In this document: in pieces, positions 48,885-57,588 of the stretch
Numbering within the stretch: the first letter of the stretch is position 1
Layout of the letters: the number at the start of each line of letters is the position of its first letter
Assembly (NCBI GenBank): GCA_964649745.1
Contig: CAZYQI010000001.1
Location: 173,458 to 237,457, forward strand
From: CAZEHS01 sp964649745
Lineage (GTDB): Bacteria; Bacillota; Clostridia; Peptostreptococcales; Acidaminobacteraceae
Direction of reading: 5' to 3'
Length of the DNA: 64,000 nucleotides
Notes under the pieces: model-generated
Database searches by the model: none
What the model saw: the letters and a program-made list of their open reading frames with translations, nothing else
Told to the model about the DNA's origin: nothing
Translations under genes and position numbers: made by a program

Positions 48885-49553
48885 TTAATAATTACCGGAA
48901 GCCGATGTTTCTCCGTTTACGATGGCCACGGAGGCACTGGCCCCTATCCGGGATGCACCGGCTTCAATCAGTGCAATGGCAGTTTCCCGGTCTCTTACTC
49001 CACCAGAGGCTTTCACGCCGATATCCGGACCTACGGTTTTACGCATCAGGGCGATATCAGCTACAGTGGCCCCGCCGGTGCTGAATCCGGTGGAGGTTTT
49101 CACATAGTCTGCCCCCGCCTTCACAGACAGTTGGCAGGCCGTAACTTTTTCCTCATCCGTCAACAGGCAGGTTTCAATGATCACCTTCAGCAGGGCCTTT
49201 CCGGCGCAGACTTCGGCAACCGCCCGAATATCGGCTTCCACAATCTCCGCCTCGCCGTTTTTAAGGGCCGACACATTGATGACCATATCGATCTCCTCAG
49301 CGCCGTCTGCGATAGACTGCATTGCTTCCTGAGCCTTAATTGCGGTAGTGTTGGCTCCAAGGGGGAAGCCGATCACGCTGCACACCTTGACATCCGATCC
49401 TTCCAGCTGTAACTTCACCAAGGGTACATAGTAAGGGTTCACGCACACGGAGAAGAAGCCGTTTTCCCGGGCTTCTCTGCATATGGTAAGAACCGCATCC
49501 TTCTTTGTATCCGGCTTCAGGATCGTGTGGTCGATATATTTTGCAAGATTCAT
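48885..49553 (-). CDS. deoC: Deoxyribose-phosphate aldolase
   Basis: Splits 2-deoxyribose-5-phosphate to glyceraldehyde-3-phosphate and acetaldehyde. The 222-residue length, start YIDHTILKPDT, SVCVNPYYVPL, CSVIGFPLGANTTAIKAQEA, EIDMVINV, IIETCLLTDEEK, the Schiff-base lysine in ADYVKTSTGFSTGGAT (about K153), and IGVKASGGVRDRETA with the second catalytic lysine are all present. It starts seven bases after pduL ends. The acetaldehyde formed could be handled by an aldehyde dehydrogenase and the pduL product; no such dehydrogenase is in this window. Confidence 0.95.
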   Translation of the reverse strand: MNLAKYIDHTILKPDTKKDAVLTICREARENGFFSVCVNPYYVPLVKLQLEGSDVKVCSVIGFPLGANTTAIKAQEAMQSIADGAEEIDMVINVSALKNGEAEIVEADIRAVAEVCAGKALLKVIIETCLLTDEEKVTACQLSVKAGADYVKTSTGFSTGGATVADIALMRKTVGPDIGVKASGGVRDRETAIALIEAGASRIGASASVAIVNGETSASGNY

Positions 49554-49560
49554 GCGTCAC

Positions 49561-50133
49561 CTACTTTACGAGTTCTACCATTTGTCCGTTTTTTAAGCCC
49601 GCGGCATTGCCTTCCTCTACATCTACGTGGAACTCAAGGGCATAGGTTTCATGAACACGGCAGAGAACGTTGTTGAAAACCAGACCTCTGGGGCCTTCCA
49701 CCTTCAGGCTGATGATTTCCTTGTCCTTCACACCGAAGGCTTCGCCGTCGGTTGTGTGCATGTGCACGTGGCGGGCAGCTGCGATGATGCCTTCTGTAAT
49801 CTCTACCTCGCCCTTGGGGCCCACCAGCTTGGCTCCTGGGCTTTCCTTGATTTCGCCGGAATTGCGCACCGGAGGATTCACGCCCAGTACAAAGCCGTCA
49901 GCCAGGGAAATCTCAAGCTGCGTATTGCCTCGGGCCGGACCCAGGACACGCATGTTAAGCTTGCCCTTAGGGCCTACCACATCGATTTTCTCGTTGGCGG
50001 CATATTGTCCCGGTTGGGAAAGATCTTTAAAAACCGTAAGCTCATAGCCTTCTCCGAAAAGAATCTGGATATGCTCCTTGCTCAGGTGTACATGGCGATT
50101 CGACAGTCCGACAGGTATCATTTTCTTGCTCAT
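49561..50133 (-). CDS. pduL: PduL-type phosphate acyltransferase
   Basis: Moves acyl groups between CoA and phosphate. The start at 50133 follows AGGGAGGAACCC; the longer frame to 50214 reads into a spacer. The 190-residue product has the metal-site motif NRHVHLSKEHI near residues 13-23 (two zinc ligands per active site) and the second metal site AARHVHMHTTDGEAFGV, plus PGQYAANEKIDVVGPKG. There is no N-terminal encapsulation helix before SKKMIPVGLS, so it is probably a free cytosolic form acting on acetyl- or propionyl-CoA and not in a microcompartment. It is coupled with deoC, seven bases apart. Confidence 0.92.
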   Translation of the reverse strand: MSKKMIPVGLSNRHVHLSKEHIQILFGEGYELTVFKDLSQPGQYAANEKIDVVGPKGKLNMRVLGPARGNTQLEISLADGFVLGVNPPVRNSGEIKESPGAKLVGPKGEVEITEGIIAAARHVHMHTTDGEAFGVKDKEIISLKVEGPRGLVFNNVLCRVHETYALEFHVDVEEGNAAGLKNGQMVELVK

Positions 50134-50225
50134 GAATGGGTTCCTCCCTGGTTTTTGTATACATAATACGTTTAATTCAATTATATTCCCTGCCGGGGAA
50201 AAGTCAAACACCATCCGCTAAGTCA

Positions 50226-50271
50226 TAAAAAACAGCCATGGGAGTATATTCTAACACTCTCATGGCTGTTT
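50226..50271 (-). terminator. Terminator of the PilZ-hpt-flavoprotein unit
   Basis: Minus-strand stem AAACAGCCATGAGAGTG and CACTC-CATGGCTGTTT with a loop near TTAGAATATA, followed by TTTTTTATG. It also has a plus-strand T-run. Confidence 0.85.
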
Positions 50272-50286
50272 CCCTACGTATAAAAC

Positions 50287-50880
50287 TCACAATTCGGCGC
50301 GCCACTTCTCCAGAGCCGTGTCTGCGATTTTATATGCCCGCTGATGGGTTCTTTCAAAATGATGTCCGTCTCCGGAATCGGTCCTGTCGATACACAAATA
50401 GTCCTTGAACAAAATATCCTGAGCCTTGAAAAAATAGTCTGCTACGCGCCAGGAACCGTTCAACGTCTGTTCATTCTGAGTAATCCCTGCGCTCATCAGC
50501 AGAAACCCCATCCTTCCCCCCTTGACCGGCGGCCATTTCAGCACAAATTTGCGGGCCCAGTAGACCTGACACCGATCAATCAGCACCTTTAAACTTCCCG
50601 TTATCGAGTTAAAGTATACCGGGGAAACCAACACTACCCAATCCGCCGCATCCAGGGCCGGGTACAGCGTGTCCATATCGTCCCGGATCACACAGCGTCC
50701 GATTTTGCTGCAGGCCTCGCAGCCCGTGCAGGGCTTTACGGCAAGCTCCGACACGGAAATTCTGTCAATATGGCACCCCGCCAGCTCCAATGGCTTTAGA
50801 AAACGGTCTGCCAAGGTTTCGGAGTTCTTTCCCCTGCGGGGCGAACCCAGCAGAACCAGGATCGTAGGCATGGCATCCAT
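50287..50880 (-). CDS. Flavodoxin-fold NAD(P)H/FMN reductase with CxxCxxC-like cluster motif
   Basis: A 197-residue iron-sulfur flavoprotein-type oxidoreductase. The FMN phosphate loop is LLGSPRRGKNSETLADRFL (residues 10-27), the conserved VSPVYFNSITGSLKVLIDR follows. PCTGCEACSKIGRC near residues 50-63 has the C-x2-C-x2-C-x5-C pattern of an Fe-S or redox-cysteine region. Its redox partner is unknown. The ATG overlaps the hpt stop by one base (TGATG); AAGGAGGAA is 11 bases upstream, and a second ATG lies three codons in. Confidence 0.85.
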   Translation of the reverse strand: MDAMPTILVLLGSPRRGKNSETLADRFLKPLELAGCHIDRISVSELAVKPCTGCEACSKIGRCVIRDDMDTLYPALDAADWVVLVSPVYFNSITGSLKVLIDRCQVYWARKFVLKWPPVKGGRMGFLLMSAGITQNEQTLNGSWRVADYFFKAQDILFKDYLCIDRTDSGDGHHFERTHQRAYKIADTALEKWRAEL

Positions 50881-51416
50881 CAGGCGTACACTTCCTCCTT
50901 CAGGCTGGCAATGAAGGGCAGATTCCTGTACTTTTCAGCGTAGTCGATGCCATAGCCCACAATGAACACATCCGGAATATCAAAGCCTTTGTAATCGATG
51001 TTGATCTTAGCCTTTCGGCGCTCGGGTTTATCCAGCAGGGTGCAGATTTTAAGGGATTTGGGTCCCCGGGTCATCAGGTTTTCAGCCAGATACTTCAGCG
51101 TGAGGCCGGAGTCTACAATATCCTCTACAATAAGTACATGGCGGTTTTCAATTTCACAGTCCAGATCCTTGTTGATCTTTACAACGCCGGAGCTTTGGGT
51201 GCTGTGTCCGTAACTGGATACCGCCATGAAATCGATCTGTATGGGCAGATTGATCTTTCGGATAAGGTCTCCCATGAAGATGTTGGCTCCCTTCAGTATG
51301 CCGATTACCAACAGATCTTCCCCGTGGTAATCCTCTGTGATGCGGGTCCCCAGCTTTTCAACCATGCTTGCCAGGGTTGCTTCGTCAAACAGAATTTCTT
51401 TGACATCATTGATCAT
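50880..51416 (-). CDS. hpt: Hypoxanthine phosphoribosyltransferase
   Basis: Purine salvage enzyme making IMP/GMP from hypoxanthine/guanine and PRPP. 178 residues. The PRPP loop is VLIVEDIVDSGLTLKYL, with earlier LLVIGILKGANIFMGDL and the hood loop SSYGHSTQSSG. The Gly-rich VGYGIDYAEKYRNLPFIA ends the protein as in the family. In Gram-positive bacteria hpt usually sits beside tilS and ftsH; here it is beside a PilZ-like gene and a flavoprotein gene, so the context is atypical. The start overlaps the PilZ-like gene by 11 bases. Confidence 0.95.
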   Translation of the reverse strand: MINDVKEILFDEATLASMVEKLGTRITEDYHGEDLLVIGILKGANIFMGDLIRKINLPIQIDFMAVSSYGHSTQSSGVVKINKDLDCEIENRHVLIVEDIVDSGLTLKYLAENLMTRGPKSLKICTLLDKPERRKAKINIDYKGFDIPDVFIVGYGIDYAEKYRNLPFIASLKEEVYA

Positions 51417-51765
51417 TACTATAGCCTCCCGTTTTATTCATCATATTCTTTATCTGGTCGAACAGCGTGTTGGGCATGCCCAGAAAGCGTATGTCCAATC
51501 GGTACATGTACCCCTGCATCTTGATGCAGAGAATTTCCCCCATCAGTTTATCATACGGAATCCCGTCCAGCTTGATATCATAAAGCAGAATATCGCCGTT
51601 TTCAAAAGAATGGTCCGTCAACGCTGCCATTCCCAGCTCGGAAACCCCCATCAGAATAATCTCTGCAGGCCGGTCCGGCCTCACCAGCAACCCGTCATGA
51701 TAGTAGCTGGTGCAGCTGATTCGCTCATAATAGTCGACACGGGGAGCCACTATTGAACATTTCAT
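51406..51765 (-). CDS. PilZ-like domain protein
   Basis: A 119-residue soluble protein. The RBS GGGGGCGAAGG is good. The strand pattern, ISELGMAALTDHSFENGDILLYDIKL, EILCIKMQGYMYRLDIRFLG, is that of PilZ barrels, but the classical c-di-GMP residues are not clear: RxxxR is replaced by YYERISC or RPDRPAEI and the D-x-S-x2-G motif by GVSELGM (S-x2-G present). It is therefore a degenerate or divergent PilZ protein. It leads the three-gene unit with hpt and the flavoprotein gene. Confidence 0.6.
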   Translation of the reverse strand: MKCSIVAPRVDYYERISCTSYYHDGLLVRPDRPAEIILMGVSELGMAALTDHSFENGDILLYDIKLDGIPYDKLMGEILCIKMQGYMYRLDIRFLGMPNTLFDQIKNMMNKTGGYSNDQ

Positions 51766-51912
51766 ACCTTCGCCCCCTTTATTATAATGGATACTTCATT
51801 TTCAATATACCCATTCCTCGGAATAAAGTAACATCCCGGAGGCACCGGATTTTTTCAGTTGTGCGGACGCTCTCCCGTCATTCCGACTTATCGGGGCCGG
51901 AACGCAAATTCG

Positions 51913-51941
51913 TTGCTGAGGATCGGGAATTCGTATAAAAT
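51913..51941 (+). promoter_or_regulatory. Promoter of the LtaS-like gene
   Basis: TTGCTG and TAAAAT with a 17-base spacer. Transcription should begin near 51948, so the ATG at 52000 with CCGGAGGTCC is the start, and longer frames (to 51859 or 51946) are not translated. Confidence 0.6.
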
Positions 51942-51999
51942 AAGGATGGCCTTGGAGAAGCTGTGTTTCCGCTTTCCAAGGACACATCCGGAGGTCCTT

Positions 52000-53562
52000 A
52001 TGTATCTGATGATAGTTGCCTTCAGCAGCCTGATTATGATGGGATATGCCCACTTCGCCTACCATGCCGGGTCCGTGGAGCTCCTGTTCTGCATGCTTGC
52101 TTTGGGCATTCTCGAAATTCTTTCCGCCCGATATATCCAAGGCCGATTGGGAGGCTTTCTGGCTGCCGTCGCCTTTTTTGTGTTCTGGGGATCCGGCGTG
52201 ACCGCCCTGGCTTTCTATAACGATTTTTTTGCCGTGGGAATCACCGCATTCCGGCCAGAGCGCACCGGCCTGTTGTCTCACTATCTGAAGGATCTTCCCT
52301 TTGCGGGTCTGACCCTGGCCCTTATACTTGCCTATGTGCAGTACTGTCTCCTTCGAAGACCAAAACCCAGAGAAAAAGCAAACCGGACCCGTGTTGCCCT
52401 GACTATTCTTGTTCTGATGGCTTCCGCATGCCTTTCACAGCTGCCCGAAGTCATAACCTTCGCCCAGGACCACGTCGGCATGATGGGCTCTGGCGGCCGC
52501 ACCGACTCCCTCTATGAAGCATCCGACTCCTCCGCTCCGGAAAACAGCATAGACGGCCCTGTGGACATCTACGTGGTTCAAAGCGAATCCTTCTTCGATA
52601 TCCGACGTTTGGGCATCCCCCTCACCGCTAATCCCTATGTCACTTTCGACGCCCTGAAGAAGGAATCCCTCTGGGGAGAATTAGCTGTCCCCGTCCAAGG
52701 GGGGCTTACCAGTAATACCGAGTTCGAATTTCTCACCGGGGTGAGGGCATCCGAGGTATCCGGTGTTCCCTTCGATGATTTTATCCGTGAGGCAATTCCA
52801 TCCCTTGCTTCCAAGGCCAAAGAGGCAGGCTTCGCCACTGTCGGCATCCATCCCCACACCCCGGATTTTTATCGCAGGAATACTGTTTACCCCCTGTTGG
52901 GCTTTGACCGGTTCCTGTCCATTAACGATTTTACCTCCCCGGAGAAAGCAGGAGCCTGGGTCCGCGATACCGAAGGCTTTAATCGGGGGCTTAAAGAAAC
53001 CTCAGCCAACCGTAACGGAAGCAATCTTGTATTCTATGTAACGGTACAAAATCACGGCCCTTTCCTCATTAAGTGGAAAAATCCCATCTACCCCGGAGGG
53101 CTCAGCGTAAACGACACCTGGTCCATCCGAAATCTGGCGGGGGGACACCGGGAAAGTGACAGGGCCCTGAAGGCATTCATCGACACCCTTCGAAAATCCG
53201 GCAAGCGCAGCATTGTGGTTTTCTACGGGGATCATCAGCCTGCCGCCAGCCATGATTTTTACGGCGAACTGCCCTACTTTGCCACTAAAACCAACGCCTT
53301 CCGAACAGAGTATCTGATCTGGGACAGCGCCCAGCAGCTGCCCAAGGGAAAGGCCGACACCAATATGCTCAGTCTGGGCGCCACCGTGCGGTCCCTGATA
53401 CCGGGCAATGTTTCTCTGAATGATCGGTTCCTGATCGGGCAGTACCATGATGCAGACAGCTATCTGGACAAGTCCGACCCAGGTAAGGAAGCAGCCGTTT
53501 CCACTGTGGCCTCTTCTGTACGCCGAAGGGACACTGAGGGAATGGATTCATATCTTAAATAG
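52000..53562 (+). CDS. LtaS-like sulfatase-fold phosphoglycerol transferase
   Basis: A 520-residue membrane enzyme of the alkaline phosphatase/sulfatase superfamily, most like lipoteichoic acid synthase. Four or five N-terminal membrane segments (about 1-125 in pieces: MIVAFSSLIMMGYAHFAY, FFVFWGSGVTALAFYN, LPFAGLTLALILAYVQYC, VALTILVLMASACLSQL) are followed by an outside catalytic domain. Its motifs are YVVQSESFFDIRRLG (metal ligand Glu), GGLTSNTEFEFLTG with the expected catalytic Thr, VTVQNHGPF and VVFYGDHQPA. The last residues are Ser/Arg-rich. The true product could be a lipoteichoic-acid-like polymer or another phosphoglycerol-decorated glycan. The start with GGAGG six bases upstream matches the promoter. 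Confidence 0.85.
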   Translation: MYLMIVAFSSLIMMGYAHFAYHAGSVELLFCMLALGILEILSARYIQGRLGGFLAAVAFFVFWGSGVTALAFYNDFFAVGITAFRPERTGLLSHYLKDLPFAGLTLALILAYVQYCLLRRPKPREKANRTRVALTILVLMASACLSQLPEVITFAQDHVGMMGSGGRTDSLYEASDSSAPENSIDGPVDIYVVQSESFFDIRRLGIPLTANPYVTFDALKKESLWGELAVPVQGGLTSNTEFEFLTGVRASEVSGVPFDDFIREAIPSLASKAKEAGFATVGIHPHTPDFYRRNTVYPLLGFDRFLSINDFTSPEKAGAWVRDTEGFNRGLKETSANRNGSNLVFYVTVQNHGPFLIKWKNPIYPGGLSVNDTWSIRNLAGGHRESDRALKAFIDTLRKSGKRSIVVFYGDHQPAASHDFYGELPYFATKTNAFRTEYLIWDSAQQLPKGKADTNMLSLGATVRSLIPGNVSLNDRFLIGQYHDADSYLDKSDPGKEAAVSTVASSVRRRDTEGMDSYLK

Positions 53563-53564
53563 AT

Positions 53565-53599
53565 AAGGCGTTGGCGGATGATCTGCCAACGCCTTTATA
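53565..53599 (+). terminator. Terminator of the LtaS-like gene
   Basis: Eleven-bp perfect stem AAGGCGTTGGC/GCCAACGCCTT with a nine-base loop, followed by TATAAG. It ends 28 bases before the ada stop of the convergent gene; it may serve both. Confidence 0.75.
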
Positions 53600-53627
53600 A
53601 GAAATCGTGAAGACCTTACTTAATCTG

Positions 53628-54683
53628 TCACCGCAGCTTTGAACGGCTGCCTTTTTCATGAGCTATAAGCCATTCCTTACGCCAAATTCCTCCGCCATAA
53701 CCGGTCAGTTCTCCATCCGCTCCGATCACCCGATGGCAGGGAATGATAATGGCGATACGGTTCATTCCGTTGGCACGGCCGACTGCACGCACGGCCTTGG
53801 GATTGTTGATTTGTTTGGCCAGGGTTTGATATGAAACCGTCTCTCCGAAGGGAATGGACAGGAGCGCCTTCCACACCTGGTTTTGAAAATCCGTTCCCGG
53901 TGTATGCAGGGGAACCGTGAAATCTTGCCGCTGTCCGTTAAAGTACTCTCCCAGCTCTGAAATCACCTGATCAATAAACGGATTTACACCAGGAATGAGA
54001 ACGGCGCTCAATCGCTTCTGCAAATCCATGAACTCCGTTTCCAGCATTCGCCGATCCCCGAATTCCAGCAGACAAATTCCCTTGGAGCTGGCGATGGTTA
54101 CCATGGGGCCGATCGGAGTGTCAAAACGCTTATATAACAACATATCCTTGGATTCCACTTTCGTTTTACCCGGTGTGGCCCCTACTGCTTTTTCAAAGGC
54201 TGCGCTGAAGCCGCTGAGGGAATCGTATCCGCTTTCCATCGCTGCATCAATCACACGCCCTCCTTCTCTTATGGCGCCGAAGGCCGCATTGATGCGCTGC
54301 ATCCGACAGAATGTCTGAAAGGTCATGTTGTAGTTCTTAAGAAACCAGCGCCTCAGGGTGTTGGGATCCAGTCCCCGTTCTTTCAGCTGCCATTCCTTGA
54401 TTTTGAACTGCGGATTTCCCTCAACCTCCCGGATCAGTTGATCAATTTCTGCCGGAATCTTCCCCACGCTTTCCATTGGTCTGCATATCTTGCAGGGCCT
54501 GTATCCCGCCGCCAAAGCCTCCTGTATGGTGTTGTAAAACAGGACGTTCTCCCGTTTGGGTTTTCTTGCCGTGCAAACGGTCCGGCAGAAGATCCCCGTG
54601 GTTTTTACCGCTGCATAAAACGCCCCATCCTGTAGCGGGTCTTTATCAATCAATGCCTGATATTTCAAGTTGTCGGTTAACAT
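53628..54683 (-). CDS. ada: Ada-type DNA repair and regulatory protein
   Basis: A 351-residue three-part protein. Residues 1-80 are the Ada metal-binding domain: CRTVCTARKP and PCKICRP give the four zinc cysteines (about C33, C37, C64, C67), where one accepts methyl from phosphotriesters. Residues 85-180 are an AraC-type helix-turn-helix region (LKERGLDPNTLRRWFLKNY, RINAAFGAIREGGRVIDAAMES in part). Residues 185-350 are methylguanine transferase with IPFGETVSYQTLAKQI and the active-site PCHRVIGADGELTGYGGG. So it repairs O6-alkylguanine and phosphotriester methyl groups and could activate its own gene. No alkA-like gene lies next to it. Confidence 0.95.
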   Translation of the reverse strand: MLTDNLKYQALIDKDPLQDGAFYAAVKTTGIFCRTVCTARKPKRENVLFYNTIQEALAAGYRPCKICRPMESVGKIPAEIDQLIREVEGNPQFKIKEWQLKERGLDPNTLRRWFLKNYNMTFQTFCRMQRINAAFGAIREGGRVIDAAMESGYDSLSGFSAAFEKAVGATPGKTKVESKDMLLYKRFDTPIGPMVTIASSKGICLLEFGDRRMLETEFMDLQKRLSAVLIPGVNPFIDQVISELGEYFNGQRQDFTVPLHTPGTDFQNQVWKALLSIPFGETVSYQTLAKQINNPKAVRAVGRANGMNRIAIIIPCHRVIGADGELTGYGGGIWRKEWLIAHEKGSRSKLR

Positions 54684-54959
54684 TTCTGCCCTCCACGGTG
54701 TTCTGACACTGTTATTATTACAAATGCGCGTTTGTGTGACAACCTGAAAAACATCAAGTAATTCGCCTCAGAAAAGAAAAATCCCGACGCGGATCACAAA
54801 GACCATTTTGATCATATTCGCCCACTTTCGTTATCAATTCAAATCCGCAGCACCTTTCATTCAAATGGTATACTATTTATAGTAGCAATTCCAAACTATC
54901 TAAAGCAAGGGCCGTTCAAACACATTTCTGCTTACCTGTTGATCAAGGAGGAACTACCT

Positions 54960-55526
54960 ATGATTTATCGGAACGCCACCCCAGAGGATCTTCCACAGGT
55001 TTACGCGCTTCAGCAGCTTTACCATGTTTCCACCATAAGCCCCGAAGACAAAGACAGCGGCTTTGTAACCACCTTGTTTTCTCTGGAACAATTGACCCAA
55101 CTGATTGAGAAAGAAAACGGCCTTGCCATCGCCTGTGACGGCGATCGGGTTGTGGCCTATGTTATGGCGGCTTCCTGGCATTATTGGAGCACATGGCCCT
55201 TCTTCCAGCATATGATTGAGCTATTGCCCACCACGCACTACATGGGGCAGTCCCTCACGGTTGAAAATTCCTATCAATATGGCCCCGTTTGTATCCATAA
55301 GGATTACCGTGGCAAAGCGGTGCTGCCGGAACTGTTTGAATTTTCACGGCAGCAGATGGCGACGCGCTTTCCAATATTGATCACGTTTATCAATTATATC
55401 AATCCCCGGTCATACAGGGCTCATGTGGATAAGCTGGGTTTGGAGGTTATCCGGGACTTTGAATTCAATAATAATCAGTATTATGAGCTGGCATATGATA
55501 CATCGAAACCCATAGCCCGGGTGTGA
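54960..55526 (+). CDS. GNAT-family acetyltransferase
   Basis: A 188-residue acetyltransferase. The start at 54960 follows AAGGAGGAACTACCT; seven earlier codons in the frame lack a site. The N-terminus is typical, MIYRNATPEDLPQVYAL, and motif A is in YGPVCIHKDYRGKAVLPELFEF (K-x-x-R-G-K/G-A, about 103-117). The acceptor is unknown. It is in an AT-richer stretch than its left neighbours, and the spacer to 55743 holds no gene. Confidence 0.82.
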   Translation: MIYRNATPEDLPQVYALQQLYHVSTISPEDKDSGFVTTLFSLEQLTQLIEKENGLAIACDGDRVVAYVMAASWHYWSTWPFFQHMIELLPTTHYMGQSLTVENSYQYGPVCIHKDYRGKAVLPELFEFSRQQMATRFPILITFINYINPRSYRAHVDKLGLEVIRDFEFNNNQYYELAYDTSKPIARV

Positions 55527-55742
55527 TTTCGATTTAACACAGCCGCTTCTCCACAGCAAACCCTCACCTTTGGGGAAGCCGTGAGAACCAGCACCGTCAG
55601 TCTCGTTTATATCCACCGTATCACAGATGCCAGCCTGGCCAAGAACCAAACCAATGCCAGAAAGTACAAGGGACGAATTTTGATAAAAAAAGAGCATAAT
55701 GGGTCTAAAGAGGTGACACAAAAATGAAGGAGAGCGTAGAGA

Positions 55743-56189
55743 ATGGATTTTTTCAGAATTTCTGATAGCGATAAACCAACGTACATGGATTTGCTTCTTA
55801 TTGCAGATGAACAGGTCAGTATGATAGAAAAATATTTGTACCGCGGTGATATGTTTGCCTTATATGAGAATGATCTCAAGGCGATTTGCGTTGTTACACA
55901 AGAGCAATCCGATATTTACGAAATTAAAAATATTGTCACCGTTCCCAACTATCAACGGAATGGATATGGACACCAGCTGATTGCGTTTGTTATTGACCAC
56001 TACTCGGAGCATGGGGGCGAATTGCATGTTGGAACCGGTGATAGCCCTGGAATACTAAGCTTCTACGAAAAATGCGGATTCGAAAAATCACACATTGCTA
56101 AAAACTTTTTTATAGATAATTACGATCACCCTATGTATGAAGATGGAAAGCAATTGGTGGATATGATTTATTTAAAAAGGCCTCTATAA
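55743..56189 (+). CDS. GNAT-family acetyltransferase
   Basis: A 148-residue acetyltransferase with motif A in IKNIVTVPNYQRNGYGHQLIAF (Q-R-N-G-Y-G, about 73-78) and motif B near GILSFYEKCGFEKSH. Similar clostridial proteins are described as GNAT acetyltransferases of unknown substrate. A GGAGAGCG site precedes the ATG. The gene is visibly AT-richer than most of the window, which may mean later acquisition. A terminator follows at once. The spacer 55527-55742 holds nothing else that I can support. Confidence 0.83.
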   Translation: MDFFRISDSDKPTYMDLLLIADEQVSMIEKYLYRGDMFALYENDLKAICVVTQEQSDIYEIKNIVTVPNYQRNGYGHQLIAFVIDHYSEHGGELHVGTGDSPGILSFYEKCGFEKSHIAKNFFIDNYDHPMYEDGKQLVDMIYLKRPL

Positions 56190-56200
56190 AGTGATTCTCC

Positions 56201-56235
56201 AATCCGTTGTGGTTTCGACCCCAACGGATTTTTTT
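56201..56235 (+). terminator. Terminator of the second acetyltransferase gene
   Basis: Stem AATCCGTTG-GG/CC-CAACGGATT with the loop TTTCGA and a run of seven T. Confidence 0.9.
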
Positions 56236-56290
56236 AGGGTGGAGTATCCGTAAGCGATAGGACCGCCCCCGTTACGTTTCTGTTGTCTTG

Positions 56291-56330
56291 AAAAAAACAC
56301 ACCCGCTGAAGGGAGTGCTTCAGGGGTGTG
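56291..56330 (-). terminator. Terminator of the SLH protein gene
   Basis: Minus-strand stem CACACCCCTGAAG/CTTCAGCGGGTGTG with loop CACTCC, followed by seven T. Confidence 0.9.
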
Positions 56331-56341
56331 CTCCGCTGCTT

Positions 56342-57448
56342 CTACTTCATTTTTTCATAGGTTCTCATGCTCAGCGCGATCGCCTGTTCCCTTGTTGCGC
56401 TGCCATAATTAGTGGCTTCCTGGGCGGATGTGGTGGCTTTTGGCATGAAATTTCCCTGTGTATCCCCTGTAATGATGCCGGTTTTCGACATGTACTTGGT
56501 GGCTTCCGCCGCGTAACTGGAGATGTTCATCTGATCGGGGAAATCCCGTACGCCGGCTACGCCATAGTCACCTTTGGGTTCAATCGCTTTCATTGCCCTA
56601 AAAAGCATGGCTGCGCATTGTTCACGGTTAATGGGTATTTTAGGCGAAAACGTGGTGTTGGATGTTCCTGAGGTGATTCCCAGTTCAAATGCTTTTAGAA
56701 TTTGGGAGTTCGTGGTATCGGCGAACGGGTTGGAGGACATTGGTGCCGTTTTGCCAGTGGTTTTTTCATAGAGCAATACGGAAAGCTCGCAGAATTCCTC
56801 TCTGGTGATGGGCCTGGTCAAATCCGCGCCTTTTAAGATTGCCGGAACCAGCCCTGCATCCTCGGCTTTTTTCAGTTCGGGCTCCGCCCAGGCACTGGCC
56901 TTTTGATAAAAGCTTCCGGAGCCTTCGGTTACCTCATTGGAGAAGGCCGAGTAAACATAATCCCACTCGCCGTTGCCTTCGCCATAATAGTACTGGTAAT
57001 AAAGCTGTGTCTTAAAGCTGTAGCTTCGGTTCTTTACATCAATGGTTGCTATATCCCCTTCATCCATGGGGTATGCGTACGCGTAAAATGTATTGGTTTT
57101 GCCCGGCACCTTAAAGGACGGTTCTCCAATCAGATTATCCATGTAGCCGCCGTCTGACTTTTCCCAGCCCCCGTTATCCACCTTGGAGAAATATTCAATG
57201 TTGGTAAATCCGTTGGCCGGTCTGACCGCGTCCAAGTCAAGAGCGCTTTGTGGCAACCTGATTTCCAACCGAAAAATAGGGTGTGGATTTGTGTGATTTA
57301 CATCTCCGCTGATCAGCTCTATCTTTTCAATCGCAGGAGCTTCCAGCTTGTCAGGCACGCCATCTGGCAGGGCGGCCAAAACATTCGTCGGCGCTATGCA
57401 AAGAACCAGCATTAAAACCAAAAACACACCTGTCAGTTTTCGTTTCAT
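56342..57448 (-). CDS. Secreted protein with S-layer homology (SLH) repeats
   Basis: A 368-residue surface protein. The start at 57448 follows CATGGAGGAGAAACG. It has a signal peptide (1-25, VLMLVLCIAPTNVLAA), an N-terminal domain of about 170 residues without known fold (aromatic-rich YYQYYYGEGNGEWDYVYSAFS), and three SLH motifs from about 180 to the end: WAEPELKKAEDAGLVP, FADTTNSQILKAFELGITSGTSNTTFSP, and FPDQMNISSYAAEATKYMSKTGIITGDTQGN (each only in part). SLH domains bind pyruvylated cell-wall polysaccharides. The third SLH has an inserted Ala/Thr-rich stretch. It is flanked by terminators and stands alone. Confidence 0.9.
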   Translation of the reverse strand: MKRKLTGVFLVLMLVLCIAPTNVLAALPDGVPDKLEAPAIEKIELISGDVNHTNPHPIFRLEIRLPQSALDLDAVRPANGFTNIEYFSKVDNGGWEKSDGGYMDNLIGEPSFKVPGKTNTFYAYAYPMDEGDIATIDVKNRSYSFKTQLYYQYYYGEGNGEWDYVYSAFSNEVTEGSGSFYQKASAWAEPELKKAEDAGLVPAILKGADLTRPITREEFCELSVLLYEKTTGKTAPMSSNPFADTTNSQILKAFELGITSGTSNTTFSPKIPINREQCAAMLFRAMKAIEPKGDYGVAGVRDFPDQMNISSYAAEATKYMSKTGIITGDTQGNFMPKATTSAQEATNYGSATREQAIALSMRTYEKMK

Positions 57449-57588
57449 CGTTTCTCCTCCATGATTACCACCTGAAATCAACGCACTGTCCTATCCTTCC
57501 CCTTTAGTATATAAGCGGTACAGGGATTGAAATAGCCTTTCGTTGCGGAGTTTCCGTAATCTATGGCTGCATTGCCTAAGAGAAGAAA

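Noticed and set aside
54684..54959. Possible hidden gene between ada and the acetyltransferase
   Set aside because: Only short frames without ribosome sites; the 276-base spacer appears to hold the two divergent promoters and nothing more that I can support.
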